Shown piece by piece: positions 54,390 through 62,300 of a stretch of DNA of 64,000 nucleotides. The stretch's first letter is position 1, and each line of letters begins with the position of its first letter. A program made the translations under genes and the position numbers. The stretch is from Phormidium ambiguum IAM M-71. GTDB taxonomy: Bacteria > Cyanobacteriota > Cyanobacteriia > Cyanobacteriales > Aerosakkonemataceae. Below the pieces are notes generated by a model that had not been told where the DNA came from, did no database searches, and saw only the letters and a list, made by a program, of their open reading frames with translations. The stretch spans positions 62,001 through 126,000 of the forward strand of contig NZ_MRCE01000007.1 of the NCBI RefSeq assembly GCF_001904725.1, read 5' to 3'.

Positions 54390-54493
54390 ATATCAATTCT
54401 CCGTAAAATTGCGCTTAATCATTGCCCCTCCCCGTTGACGGGGAGGGGTTTGGGGTGGGGTGCATTAAGCGCATCTTCATAGAGAATTGGTAT
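54390..54493. mobile_element. MITE-like repeat family A, copy within methyltransferase 3' end
   Basis: The 104-bp element is bounded by ATATCAATTCTCC (54390-54402) and AGAGAATTGGTAT (54481-54493). Inside is the hairpin of GCCCCTCCCCGT and ACGGGGAGGGG (about 54424-54448), shared with 26170-26272 in opposite orientation. It overlaps the last 25 codons of the minus-strand methyltransferase gene. Confidence 0.85.
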
Positions 54494-55537
54494 TAGAGCC
54501 CCAACTTCTTCAAGAAGTCGGGGCTCTGATAGAAGGGATCTGAATTTCCATTCATAAGTTTCATTTGATAGTAGGTTTTGATTTAATATTTCTTTAGCGA
54601 TCGCTTCTACCATTGGTACACAAACAGAGTTACCAATTTGCTTATAGCTTTCTCCTAAATTAGGATGTATTTTAAAAGTTTCAGGAAATCCCATAATTCG
54701 GTAACATTCCCCAGTTGTTAATTTTCTCACTATATCTTTCTCAGGAATGTATATAAAAAATCTCCCGGAAGTTTCTTGAGATGGAAGTGTAGGATGAACA
54801 CCATCAATTGAATAAATTCTATTAGGTTGTCGATGTACCCTTGATAAATGTTCTGTATTAGGTCTAACTCCAGTTTTCCAAGTACCTTTGTTACGATACC
54901 CAACAAATAAAAGTCCTGATTCTTGTAACTTAGGATTTTCAATTAAAGTATATTCTGATTTATCTAGAATTTCAAAATTACCTGTTTTGTCTAAAAAATC
55001 TCTAAGTCGAGGCGGAAAATTTCTTTTGATTCGGGAAAAGTTGAATTCTTTACCTTTGCTAGCAATAATAATAATTCTTTCTCGATGTTGAGGAACTCCA
55101 AAATTTCTGGCATTGAGAATTTCATAGGTTACATTGTAGCCTAAGTTACGCAGACTAGATAAAATGATGTTAAATGTGTTACCGCGATCGTGATGAATTA
55201 AATGTTTAACATTTTCCAGTACAATTACTTTGGGTTGTTTAACTTCAACAATTCGACAAATTTCAAAAAATAATGTCCCCCTGGTATCCTCAAAACCTTG
55301 CTTTTTTCCACAAATACTAAAAGGTTGGCAAGGAAAGCCAGCCACTAAAACATCAAAATCTTCTAAAGCATCTGACTGAATTTTAGTAACATCATCAAAA
55401 GGCTTTTCTGCAAAATTATTTTGGTAAACTTCTTGGCAATTTTTATCTATTTCACAAGAAAAAACGCAGTTAAATCCGGCTTTTTCAAAGCCCATCCTAA
55501 AGCCACCAATTCCAGCAAATAAATCTATAAATTTCAT
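54419..55537 (-). CDS. DNA (cytosine-5)-methyltransferase, repeat-derived C-terminus
   Basis: The 372-residue protein has the C5-methyltransferase motifs in order: IDLFAGIGGFRMG (I), PCQPFS (IV, catalytic C70), ENVKHL (VI), QHRERI (VIII), and near the C-terminus IGNSVCVPMVEAIA (IX-X). A target recognition region lies around 215-270. No restriction partner is seen, so it is probably a solitary regulatory or protective enzyme. Its target cannot be read. Residues 337-372 are coded by two mobile repeats, a hairpin (54495-54527) and a family A element, so the natural stop was probably lost. Confidence 0.93.
   Translation of the reverse strand: MKFIDLFAGIGGFRMGFEKAGFNCVFSCEIDKNCQEVYQNNFAEKPFDDVTKIQSDALEDFDVLVAGFPCQPFSICGKKQGFEDTRGTLFFEICRIVEVKQPKVIVLENVKHLIHHDRGNTFNIILSSLRNLGYNVTYEILNARNFGVPQHRERIIIIASKGKEFNFSRIKRNFPPRLRDFLDKTGNFEILDKSEYTLIENPKLQESGLLFVGYRNKGTWKTGVRPNTEHLSRVHRQPNRIYSIDGVHPTLPSQETSGRFFIYIPEKDIVRKLTTGECYRIMGFPETFKIHPNLGESYKQIGNSVCVPMVEAIAKEILNQNLLSNETYEWKFRSLLSEPRLLEEVGALIPILYEDALNAPHPKPLPVNGEGQ
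54495..54527. terminator. 33-bp hairpin repeat at convergent junction (copy 3), inside methyltransferase frame
   Basis: AGAGCCCC and GGGGCTCT enclose AACTTCTTCAAGAAGTC; self-complementary over nearly all 33 bases. It lies between mutS2 (plus) and the methyltransferase (minus), adjoining the family A element. Here it is read as protein (EPRLLEEVG). Confidence 0.8.
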
Positions 55538-55607
55538 CGTTTCATGCCAAAAATAATTCTAATTTTAAAGATGTTATTCAACCAGAATTTTAACATAAGT
55601 TATACTC

Positions 55608-56594
55608 TTATTCTTTCCGCGCAATAACATAATAACGCCAAGGTGCGGGATAACCTTCCACTGTTAAAGATGAATCATCAGAGTTGAGAAATTCCTGTAA
55701 ACTATCAATATCTGCCCAAGCAGTGCGCCGCTGTTCTTCAGTTGATAAAGGTGCCGCAAAAAAACAATTAATTTGCGTAAAACCTGCCCGCGCTAACCAA
55801 GTTTCTAAACAACTTTGGGTGGGTAAAAACCAAATTCCTCGCGCTTGTGCGTAACGCTTACGAGGAGTTAAAGAAACTGGTAATTCGCCAGGTATGCCTT
55901 GACAATCAATGATGATTTCTCCTTTAGGTGCCAAGGCTTGTTTCATTTTACCTAAAAGCCCGATCGGATCGGGATGATGATATAAAATTCCCAAGCAAAA
56001 GATTGTATCAAAAAAGTTAGGATAAAAGTTAATATGCTCCACTCCAAGTAACTCAAAAAATAAGTTTTCTTGTTGAACAATATTTTGCATTAATTGAAAG
56101 TTCCAAAAGTGTTTAGCGACAGGTTCAAACCCAATGACACACGCTGGTTTTTGTTCTGCCATGCGAAACATAAAATAACCATTGTGACAACCAATATCGG
56201 CGACTTTTCGATTTTCTAGAGATTGAATATGTGGCAAAATTCGCGTCCATTTCCAATCAGAACGCCATTCGGCATCAATGTTAATCCCAAATAGTTCAAA
56301 AGGGCCTTTTTTCCAAGGACAAAAAGATTTAAGACTTGGCAATAAACGCTGTTGTTGTTCTAGGGAAAGTTCCTCTTTACGCCCAATTTTAACTACGGAA
56401 TCAGAAAAGTCAAACCAATTGCTTTTAATGTCTTGAATAGCTGCAACTGCTTCTTGATATTGGCGATTTTGTGGGGTGAATAATTTAGCTTTTCGTTCCT
56501 GACGTAGCGTTAAAATTGCTTCTCGTTCTAGTTGGGTAGAATAGCGATCGCAATAATCAGGCGGAAGATAACCGATAAATTCATCAAACATCAA
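55608..56594 (-). CDS. cmoB: tRNA U34 carboxymethyltransferase CmoB
   Basis: CmoB transfers a carboxymethyl group from carboxy-SAM to 5-hydroxyuridine at the wobble base of tRNA, forming cmo5U. The 328-residue protein matches: KGPFELFGINIDAEWRSDWKW at the start of the SAM domain, VADIGCHNGYFMFRM (SAM motif), FDTIFCLGILYHHPDP, and YAQARGIWFLPT, all family features. Length equals E. coli CmoB. cmoA, whose product makes the substrate, lies upstream on the same strand, separated by 318 bp containing two mobile repeats. Confidence 0.93.
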   Translation of the reverse strand: MMFDEFIGYLPPDYCDRYSTQLEREAILTLRQERKAKLFTPQNRQYQEAVAAIQDIKSNWFDFSDSVVKIGRKEELSLEQQQRLLPSLKSFCPWKKGPFELFGINIDAEWRSDWKWTRILPHIQSLENRKVADIGCHNGYFMFRMAEQKPACVIGFEPVAKHFWNFQLMQNIVQQENLFFELLGVEHINFYPNFFDTIFCLGILYHHPDPIGLLGKMKQALAPKGEIIIDCQGIPGELPVSLTPRKRYAQARGIWFLPTQSCLETWLARAGFTQINCFFAAPLSTEEQRRTAWADIDSLQEFLNSDDSSLTVEGYPAPWRYYVIARKE

Positions 56595-56652
56595 AAAAAT
56601 TCCTATTTAAGTAAGTGCTATCAACAAGATTTGTAGGGTGTGTCAAAGCCTA

Positions 56653-56769
56653 ATACCAATTCTCTATATAGAGGCGACATATCATCAACCCCCGGCTGTC
56701 GCCGTCCCCCTTAGTAAGGGGGACTACAGGGGGTGATCAATCTGTAGCAAACATTCAGAGAATTGGTAT
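56653..56769. mobile_element. MITE-like repeat family A, complete copy
   Basis: The 117-bp element is bounded by ATACCAATTCTCT (56653-56665) and AGAGAATTGGTAT (56757-56769), exact inverted repeats. The interior has CCCCCTTAGTAAGGGGG, a small hairpin, rather than the CCCCTCCCC hairpin of the other copies. It lies in the cmoA-cmoB gap. Confidence 0.85.
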
Positions 56770-56844
56770 AAATTAGCGTCAAAGGATTGGAGTTTGAACT
56801 TCTGAAGCACCTTAACTTATTATGCCAGTAATTACTATTTCTAT

Positions 56845-56915
56845 TTGACCTCTCTAATAACTCTTGTAGGGTAGGCATCCTGCCTGCCTTTGAGATTATT
56901 TTTTGGAGAGGTCTA
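56845..56915 (-). mobile_element. MITE-like repeat family B, copy 2, containing the cmoA stop
   Basis: The 71-bp element has ends TTGACCTCTCT and GGAGAGGTCTA and shares the interior TTGTAGGGTAGGCATCCTGCCTG with copy 1 at 16757-16827. Its right end contains the TAG stop of cmoA (56913-56915), so the repeat supplies that codon. Confidence 0.8.
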
Positions 56916-57683
56916 TTTCAAGGCTACTAACGAAAGAAAATTATGCAGTTTAATCAAAGAATCAATTTGCTGAAAACCACTGCCTTTTAACATTTGCAAT
57001 TGTTCGGCTTCAGTTAAAGGTACTAAAACATTTTCTAGTGCTTCCTTTTTGCGTTCAATTTCCGTATGAGCGTAACCATGATGTGCCTTAAAAGCTTCGT
57101 AATGTCGAGTAATTGTTTCTTGAAATAGGGGATAAGGTGATTTCACCTTTTCACTCAAAAATAATAAACCGCCGGGAACTAAACCTTCATAAATTGACTT
57201 TAACAACTTTTGTCGCACCTGTAATGGCAAAAACTGTAAAGTGTAATTAATTATCACCACACTGCTATTTTCAAAATTACAGTTTTCTGCACTCGCACAA
57301 ATTAATTCTACTTGGTGAATTTGCTGAATTGGTAGTAATTTATCCTTGGCTTTTTCTAACATTGGTTGCGAATTATCAATCCCGACTAGGGTAGCTGATT
57401 CCGGCAAAAATCGCCCTAGTAATTCTAAAAACGTTCCGGTAGAACAGCCAATATCAATAATTTTAGTTCCGGGTTGGTAGTAAGCTCTTGCCCAATGAGC
57501 AGCACAAGCTAAAACTTCTCGATATAAAGGAACCGATCGAGAAATCATGTTATCAAAAACATTGACTACATCTTCATTAAAAACAAAAGGTTTAGGCCAA
57601 TGGCCTTTTTCAAAAAGTTCGTCTTTTTCAGGACTAAGATAAAGTTCAGTAGGATAAATTTTTGGCTCAATGTTGTCTTTCAT
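56913..57683 (-). CDS. cmoA: Carboxy-SAM synthase CmoA
   Basis: CmoA makes carboxy-S-adenosylmethionine from SAM and prephenate for CmoB. The 256-residue protein has the family start VFDNMISRSVPLYREVL, the SAM motif IIDIGCSTGTFLELLGR, GIDNSQPMLEKAK, ELICASAENCNF, VVIINYTLQFLP and LFLSEKVKSPYP. Length is typical. It is divergent from a small membrane protein gene 22 bp away. The stop codon is the first triplet of a family B repeat. Confidence 0.93.
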   Translation of the reverse strand: MKDNIEPKIYPTELYLSPEKDELFEKGHWPKPFVFNEDVVNVFDNMISRSVPLYREVLACAAHWARAYYQPGTKIIDIGCSTGTFLELLGRFLPESATLVGIDNSQPMLEKAKDKLLPIQQIHQVELICASAENCNFENSSVVIINYTLQFLPLQVRQKLLKSIYEGLVPGGLLFLSEKVKSPYPLFQETITRHYEAFKAHHGYAHTEIERKKEALENVLVPLTEAEQLQMLKGSGFQQIDSLIKLHNFLSLVALK

Positions 57684-57705
57684 TCAACTAAGGATTAGAG
57701 ATATT

Positions 57706-58074
57706 ATGGCAAACTGGTTTCGGTTGACATTGCTGGCAACTTCAATCCTGAACTTGGCGGGAGCAGTTGTATTTGCGCTACCAATTTATAATCAAGGAGT
57801 CCCTTCCGACTTGCCTCAGAATGTTCATCCTTTGTATCTTTCGATCGTATCGTCTTGGATTTTGATTTTTGGTATAGCATACTTTTGGATGGCAATTACA
57901 GCAAAGCCTGAACGTCTTTTTATCGCAGTAGCAGCAGCAGGTAAATTAACAATTGGATTTTTCTTTTTCTGGTTCTGGATTAAGGGTGATGTACCATTAA
58001 CAATTTTATTGGCTGGAATTGGCGATATTTTGTTTGCGATCGCTTTTATTTACTGGTTATTTCAAACAAAATAA
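57706..58074 (+). CDS. Small membrane protein, unknown
   Basis: The 122-residue product (ATG 57706; an upstream in-frame ATG would overlap cmoA) has four membrane segments: LLATSILNLAGAVVFAL, IVSSWILIFGIAYFWMAI, KLTIGFFFFWFWI and TILLAGIGDILFAIAFIYWLF. No family is recognised. AAGGAT precedes the start. It shares a short divergent promoter region with cmoA. Confidence 0.75.
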   Translation: MANWFRLTLLATSILNLAGAVVFALPIYNQGVPSDLPQNVHPLYLSIVSSWILIFGIAYFWMAITAKPERLFIAVAAAGKLTIGFFFFWFWIKGDVPLTILLAGIGDILFAIAFIYWLFQTK

Positions 58075-58116
58075 TAGAAAAAAATGGTAAATCTTGCTGA
58101 GAAATTGTCTTAATTT

Positions 58117-58701
58117 TTAAGTAGACCTAACTTCTGAGTCTAAGGGAAAAGCTAACCACAACCAAAGATATAAAGGTGCGCCAAATCCGGGGGTAACAAC
58201 TGCTAAAATTACGGTGACAATTCGTACTGCTAAAAGTGGTAAATTGGTTTTTTGTGCGATCGCAGCACAGATTCCTGCTATTACTTTATGACGACGACTC
58301 CGATAAAAAATAGCAAAAGGTGCTTTATTTGTTGGTTCTCTTTGCCGCAATTTAACAATTTTGATTACTAATGAAATCACAATACCAATAATACCTAAGA
58401 TTCCCGAAGGGATTGTAATAAATGCCAACCAATGAGCAAAAATCATTATGGTAATTGTTTCGCTCAAATAAGGATTTCCCGGACATCTATAGGCACTCAT
58501 ATCTGGTACACAGCCATAGCGTTCTGCCATAGCGGTTCCACCCAAAGCTATTAATATTGGTAAAGCTCCATATAAAATACAAATAACCAGCAAAACTAAT
58601 TGCCAAGGAATTGATAAAGAACGACGAATTGCGATCGCTGCTAGCGCAGGCCCAAAAAACAGCAATACCCAAATCAAAGAAAGAACAAAAATTTCACCCA
58701 T
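58117..58701 (-). CDS. PspC domain membrane protein
   Basis: The 194-residue protein has about three N-terminal membrane segments. A C-terminal PspC domain (about 130-190) follows: FYRSRRHKVIAGICAAIAQKTNLPLLAVRIV, then VVTPGFGAPLYLWLWLAFPLD. PspC domains sense envelope stress. The N-terminal fusion is common in cyanobacteria. It is followed 37 bp upstream by an unknown membrane protein gene on the same strand. Confidence 0.83.
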   Translation of the reverse strand: MGEIFVLSLIWVLLFFGPALAAIAIRRSLSIPWQLVLLVICILYGALPILIALGGTAMAERYGCVPDMSAYRCPGNPYLSETITIMIFAHWLAFITIPSGILGIIGIVISLVIKIVKLRQREPTNKAPFAIFYRSRRHKVIAGICAAIAQKTNLPLLAVRIVTVILAVVTPGFGAPLYLWLWLAFPLDSEVRST

Positions 58702-58738
58702 TACTAGTTTTTAATGTAACTTATAATAGTTTAGTTTA

Positions 58739-59206
58739 TTATTTTCTTTTTCCCTGTTTTCCATGCCAAAGAAATGTTTGAATATTTCCAGCTAAATTTT
58801 GTAACAATTGATTGTCAGTACTGGGAATAGGTGTTAAATAAAATATTTCACCTGATAATAACTTCAGCGTTAATCTGTAAAACTGAATACCAAAGATTTT
58901 AAATGCTTCAACTTCAACTAAAGAAATTTTGCTAATAGGAAAATGACTATACTGAATTCCTAGCCATCCTTTTTGTTTAAAAATAACTCTATTGTCTAAC
59001 TTATTAAAGAAACAAGTTTTTTCTGGGCTACCAAACATCATTAAGTTAGCACAAATAATGCAAAAAAATCCAAACCAATCAACCGGAGGTGTAGAAGATA
59101 TAAAAATTAGCAGTCCAATTGTGGCAGTAAAAAGGCTCAACCCCCAAATAGCAATTGGACGTTCCCGCAGAGTTAGTGAAGTAAAAGTTCGCTGAATTAC
59201 TCGCAT
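58739..59206 (-). CDS. Unknown membrane protein, possibly PH-like
   Basis: The 155-residue protein has two adjacent membrane segments (about residues 17-36 and 42-57) followed by a soluble beta-rich domain with NRVIFKQKGWLGIQYSHFPISKISLVEVEAF, which resembles bacterial PH-like domains. No firm family is recognised. It reads just upstream of the PspC gene and the two could be co-transcribed. Confidence 0.65.
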   Translation of the reverse strand: MRVIQRTFTSLTLRERPIAIWGLSLFTATIGLLIFISSTPPVDWFGFFCIICANLMMFGSPEKTCFFNKLDNRVIFKQKGWLGIQYSHFPISKISLVEVEAFKIFGIQFYRLTLKLLSGEIFYLTPIPSTDNQLLQNLAGNIQTFLWHGKQGKRK

Positions 59207-59406
59207 ATTCTAAGTATCTGTAGAAGCGCTGTTAATATAAACTATCCCAAGTAGTAAGACTAAATGCAGGCTGATTACATCCTTTTTTTTGAACCACGAA
59301 GACGCGAAGAACGCGAAAAAAGAAGAAGTGAAAGAAGATAAAAAATCGGGTAGCTAGCCCGGATTTAAATTAGCTTTTTAGACAGCACAAATGGAATACA
59401 GGAGAG

Positions 59407-60552
59407 TTAGCGACTACCCAAAAATTTAGTTACAAGTGTTGACCAATCCGGCGGCTGACTTATATCAGTTAATGCCAAATCTTTCAAAAATTCCTTAGCT
59501 TGTTGATGGTACGTTCTAAACTTCGACCTTAGAAGCTCTTCTTGTTCTAGTTCAGCACCACTAGACAGTATATGGTTAACAGTTGCCAATAGTGCTAGCG
59601 TAATAATAACTGCTACACCAGCAGCAGCTACATCAACAATTCCTGTTGGTGGCAGAAATGACTTAACAAATAAAAATAGGCTAGAACCAGCGGTTTGAGC
59701 TAAAAATGTTGGCAAAATAGCGATAGCTGTTTTAGGAGAGAGAATTTTACCAGTGTATAAATAATATAACGATGCTATTGCAACTCCTTGTGTTGCTGTT
59801 ATCAAGACTGCACTACCAGGAATAAATGCTTCACCTGCTACTACTGCCAAAGCTGTTGCAATAATGGCGATCGCATAAGATTGCTTCTCAGCCATGTGCC
59901 TTTTTAGCAGCAGGTCTTTTCCCTTTTTTTCCAGAAAATCCTCAATATCCTGACGCAGTTGGAAAACTCCCCTAATATCCATTTTTGGCTCACGGCTTTG
60001 CGGATCATAACCTTTAGCGCAAGTTGGATAAATTTTTTCTATGCCTAAGCTTTTCTTCCACTGCTCGATTACTTCTTCAATAGCTTTTGGGCGTAAATCA
60101 TCCCATTGATCTATTTTGTTGAGAACAACAAAGATAGAATCGCAATGCTGTCTCAAATCATCTAGATTCTTCTTTTGTGAAGCATCGGATGAACCAGTTA
60201 CTACAAAAATTCCTACATCAATATGCTTTAAAAAATTTTTAGTTACTTCACTATTTTCTGCCCGGACATCATCAAGTCCCGGAGAATCAATAAGATAAAC
60301 TTTTTCATCCAGTTTTAGTATGACTAAATCTGTTTGAACTCCTGAACGGGCTCCTACTTCCGTCATTTTCATAGCTTGCTTCCGACTTAGTTTAAGTAAA
60401 GCATTAATCAAGGAACTTTTTCCAGAACTAACCTTGCCGATCACAGCAATATTTAGAGACTGAGATAAATTTGGTGCTTTTTCAACAAATTTCGCCTTTA
60501 CTTTGTCAAAAAAGTCCTTCTCATCAAATCCGTCATAGGCTGAGTTACCCAT
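59407..60552 (-). CDS. Dynamin-like/Era-type GTPase with C-terminal membrane helices
   Basis: The 381-residue protein (ATG 60552 with AAGGAG eight bases upstream; two in-frame upstream ATGs lack such a site) has G1 GKVSSGKSS, G3 DSPGLDD and G4 NKID. After the G domain (to about residue 215) it has three or four hydrophobic helices (about 235-330), then a charged C-terminus. This is like bacterial GTPases with a DUF697-type or TM region, which act at membranes. Function unknown. It is flanked by an MFS gene on the same strand. Confidence 0.82.
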   Translation of the reverse strand: MGNSAYDGFDEKDFFDKVKAKFVEKAPNLSQSLNIAVIGKVSSGKSSLINALLKLSRKQAMKMTEVGARSGVQTDLVILKLDEKVYLIDSPGLDDVRAENSEVTKNFLKHIDVGIFVVTGSSDASQKKNLDDLRQHCDSIFVVLNKIDQWDDLRPKAIEEVIEQWKKSLGIEKIYPTCAKGYDPQSREPKMDIRGVFQLRQDIEDFLEKKGKDLLLKRHMAEKQSYAIAIIATALAVVAGEAFIPGSAVLITATQGVAIASLYYLYTGKILSPKTAIAILPTFLAQTAGSSLFLFVKSFLPPTGIVDVAAAGVAVIITLALLATVNHILSSGAELEQEELLRSKFRTYHQQAKEFLKDLALTDISQPPDWSTLVTKFLGSR

Positions 60553-60701
60553 ACTACTTACTCCTTGTTTCATAGCCAAATATGGCAGCACTCACAGTCC
60601 TATAATGCCCAAGACTGAGTGCCGTCTAACTATTTGGCTGAAATTTTGCTGAGCACTTTACCTAATGAGGTACATAGAGTACAGGTAACAAAATCTCAAA
60701 T

Positions 60702-62135
60702 CTAAAATCGATTCACTGCTTCCAATGATTTACCAGTAGTTTCAACCCGAAACATATAGGTAATTATTGCTGCTAATATGCAAAACACAGACAATAAAAA
60801 CAGCAGAATTGAAATTCCGATCGATTTTTGTAAAATTGGCATAGCGAAAGTGCCTAATACTGCTCCAGCTTTGGCGAAAGCGGCTGCAAAACCAGCACCA
60901 CTGGCGCGAATGGAAGTGGTAAAAACTTCTCCTGATAATAAGAAAGTTGTGGAATTTGGGCCTGCATTCATCATTAAATTAAAGATGAAAAAACCAAGAA
61001 AGACGATCGCCGTATTCAAAAAACTATCTGAGTCGATAAAATTAGAACTTGCTAACACCAAAAGTCCCACAGCCATCCCACAAAAACCAATAATTTGTAA
61101 GCGAATGCGTCCTACTTTTTCAATGAAAAATACCGCTAACAAAAACCCAGCAATCAAAAACAAATCGACAAAAGCAGAACCTTTCGCAGCAGCCATTTCC
61201 CGCTCAATAAAACTGGTGGCATTTTCAAATGCTAAAGCGCCAATAATTGTTGGTGTAAAAATGCCAATTCCATAAGTAGCAATATCTTGTAAAAACCAAG
61301 GAACTGAAGCCAAAATTGTGTTGCGAAGGTATTGTGGAGAAAATAAAGAACTATAAGGAAGACTTGGTTCTCTGTCTGGGGGATCGGTTGTTGGGGTAAT
61401 TGCGATCGGTTCATCTAATAAAGTAGTTGCAGCTTTAGAAGCTTCCTCATATTCACCTCTGGCAATGTAATAACGAGGACTTTCTAGTAAGAAACTAAAA
61501 CGTAAAATTGCCACAATAATTGCTAATATTAACCCCACTCCTAACATCCAACGCCACGAATATTGAATTATTGGTAAGATTGAGTCTGGATAAAAGATTT
61601 GAAACAAATGAATTGTAATTAATCCAGTTATAGCACCTAAAAGTGCACCAACCGCTTGAAAAGTAAAAGCCCCAATTACCATTCTTCCCCGTAGTCGAGA
61701 CGGAACATTTTCCGTAATATAAGCTACACTAATTGGATAATCTGCGCCAATACCAACACCCACCAAAAAACGAAATATAATTAAAGAAGTAGCATTCCAA
61801 GCAAATGCTGTTCCAGCAGTGGCAATGACAAAAATGGCAATATCAATAACTAACATTAACTGTCGGCCAATTTTATCAGTAATCGGGCCTAAAGTTAGTG
61901 CGCCTACTAAAGATCCAGCAATTGCAGCTACCGCCACAGCACCTATTTGCGCCGAACCTAAATTAAAGTCTCGCTGAAGAAATGGTAAAGCAAGACCAAT
62001 AATAAAAAAATCGAAACCGTCTAAAGCAATTAATCCAGCAGATAGCAACCAAAGTAACCACATAACACGAGTTACTGGTGCAGCATCCAGCCTTTCTTCA
62101 AAGGATAAAGGTTGGGTAGTTAAAGTTGTAGTCAT
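60702..62135 (-). CDS. MFS transporter (metabolite:H+ symporter type)
   Basis: The 477-residue protein has twelve membrane segments and MFS motifs: DGFDFFIIGLALPFL early, GPITDKIGRQLMLV (motif A between helices 2 and 3), RFLVGVGIGADYPISVAYITENVPSRLRGRM (sugar-porter-like motif), and a final GKSLEAVN. Closest subgroup: sugar, aromatic acid or organic acid symporters. Substrate unknown. It lies upstream of the GTPase gene with a 149-bp gap and is divergent from the U32 gene. Confidence 0.9.
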   Translation of the reverse strand: MTTTLTTQPLSFEERLDAAPVTRVMWLLWLLSAGLIALDGFDFFIIGLALPFLQRDFNLGSAQIGAVAVAAIAGSLVGALTLGPITDKIGRQLMLVIDIAIFVIATAGTAFAWNATSLIIFRFLVGVGIGADYPISVAYITENVPSRLRGRMVIGAFTFQAVGALLGAITGLITIHLFQIFYPDSILPIIQYSWRWMLGVGLILAIIVAILRFSFLLESPRYYIARGEYEEASKAATTLLDEPIAITPTTDPPDREPSLPYSSLFSPQYLRNTILASVPWFLQDIATYGIGIFTPTIIGALAFENATSFIEREMAAAKGSAFVDLFLIAGFLLAVFFIEKVGRIRLQIIGFCGMAVGLLVLASSNFIDSDSFLNTAIVFLGFFIFNLMMNAGPNSTTFLLSGEVFTTSIRASGAGFAAAFAKAGAVLGTFAMPILQKSIGISILLFLLSVFCILAAIITYMFRVETTGKSLEAVNRF

Positions 62136-62300
62136 TCGATTTCAGATTTAAGATTTTTAGATTTTAGATTGACCCTCAAGATCAATATTTTGTCTCTAAT
62201 TAACTCGATCTTCCCATATCTCAAGGATGATTTATCCCCAGCTAAGCAGAAAATTTAAGTAAAATCAAGATAACATCTAGCGATCGTTTTTGAGAATATC

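Noticed and set aside
59281-59330. AACCACGAAGACGCGAAGAACGCG stretch as a mobile element
   Set aside because: It resembles one arm of the 6496-6613 type repeat, but I see no partner arm, so its limits cannot be given.
60778-61275. 165-codon frame antisense to the MFS gene
   Set aside because: Lys/Pro-rich shadow with no start signal; the MFS gene is convincing.
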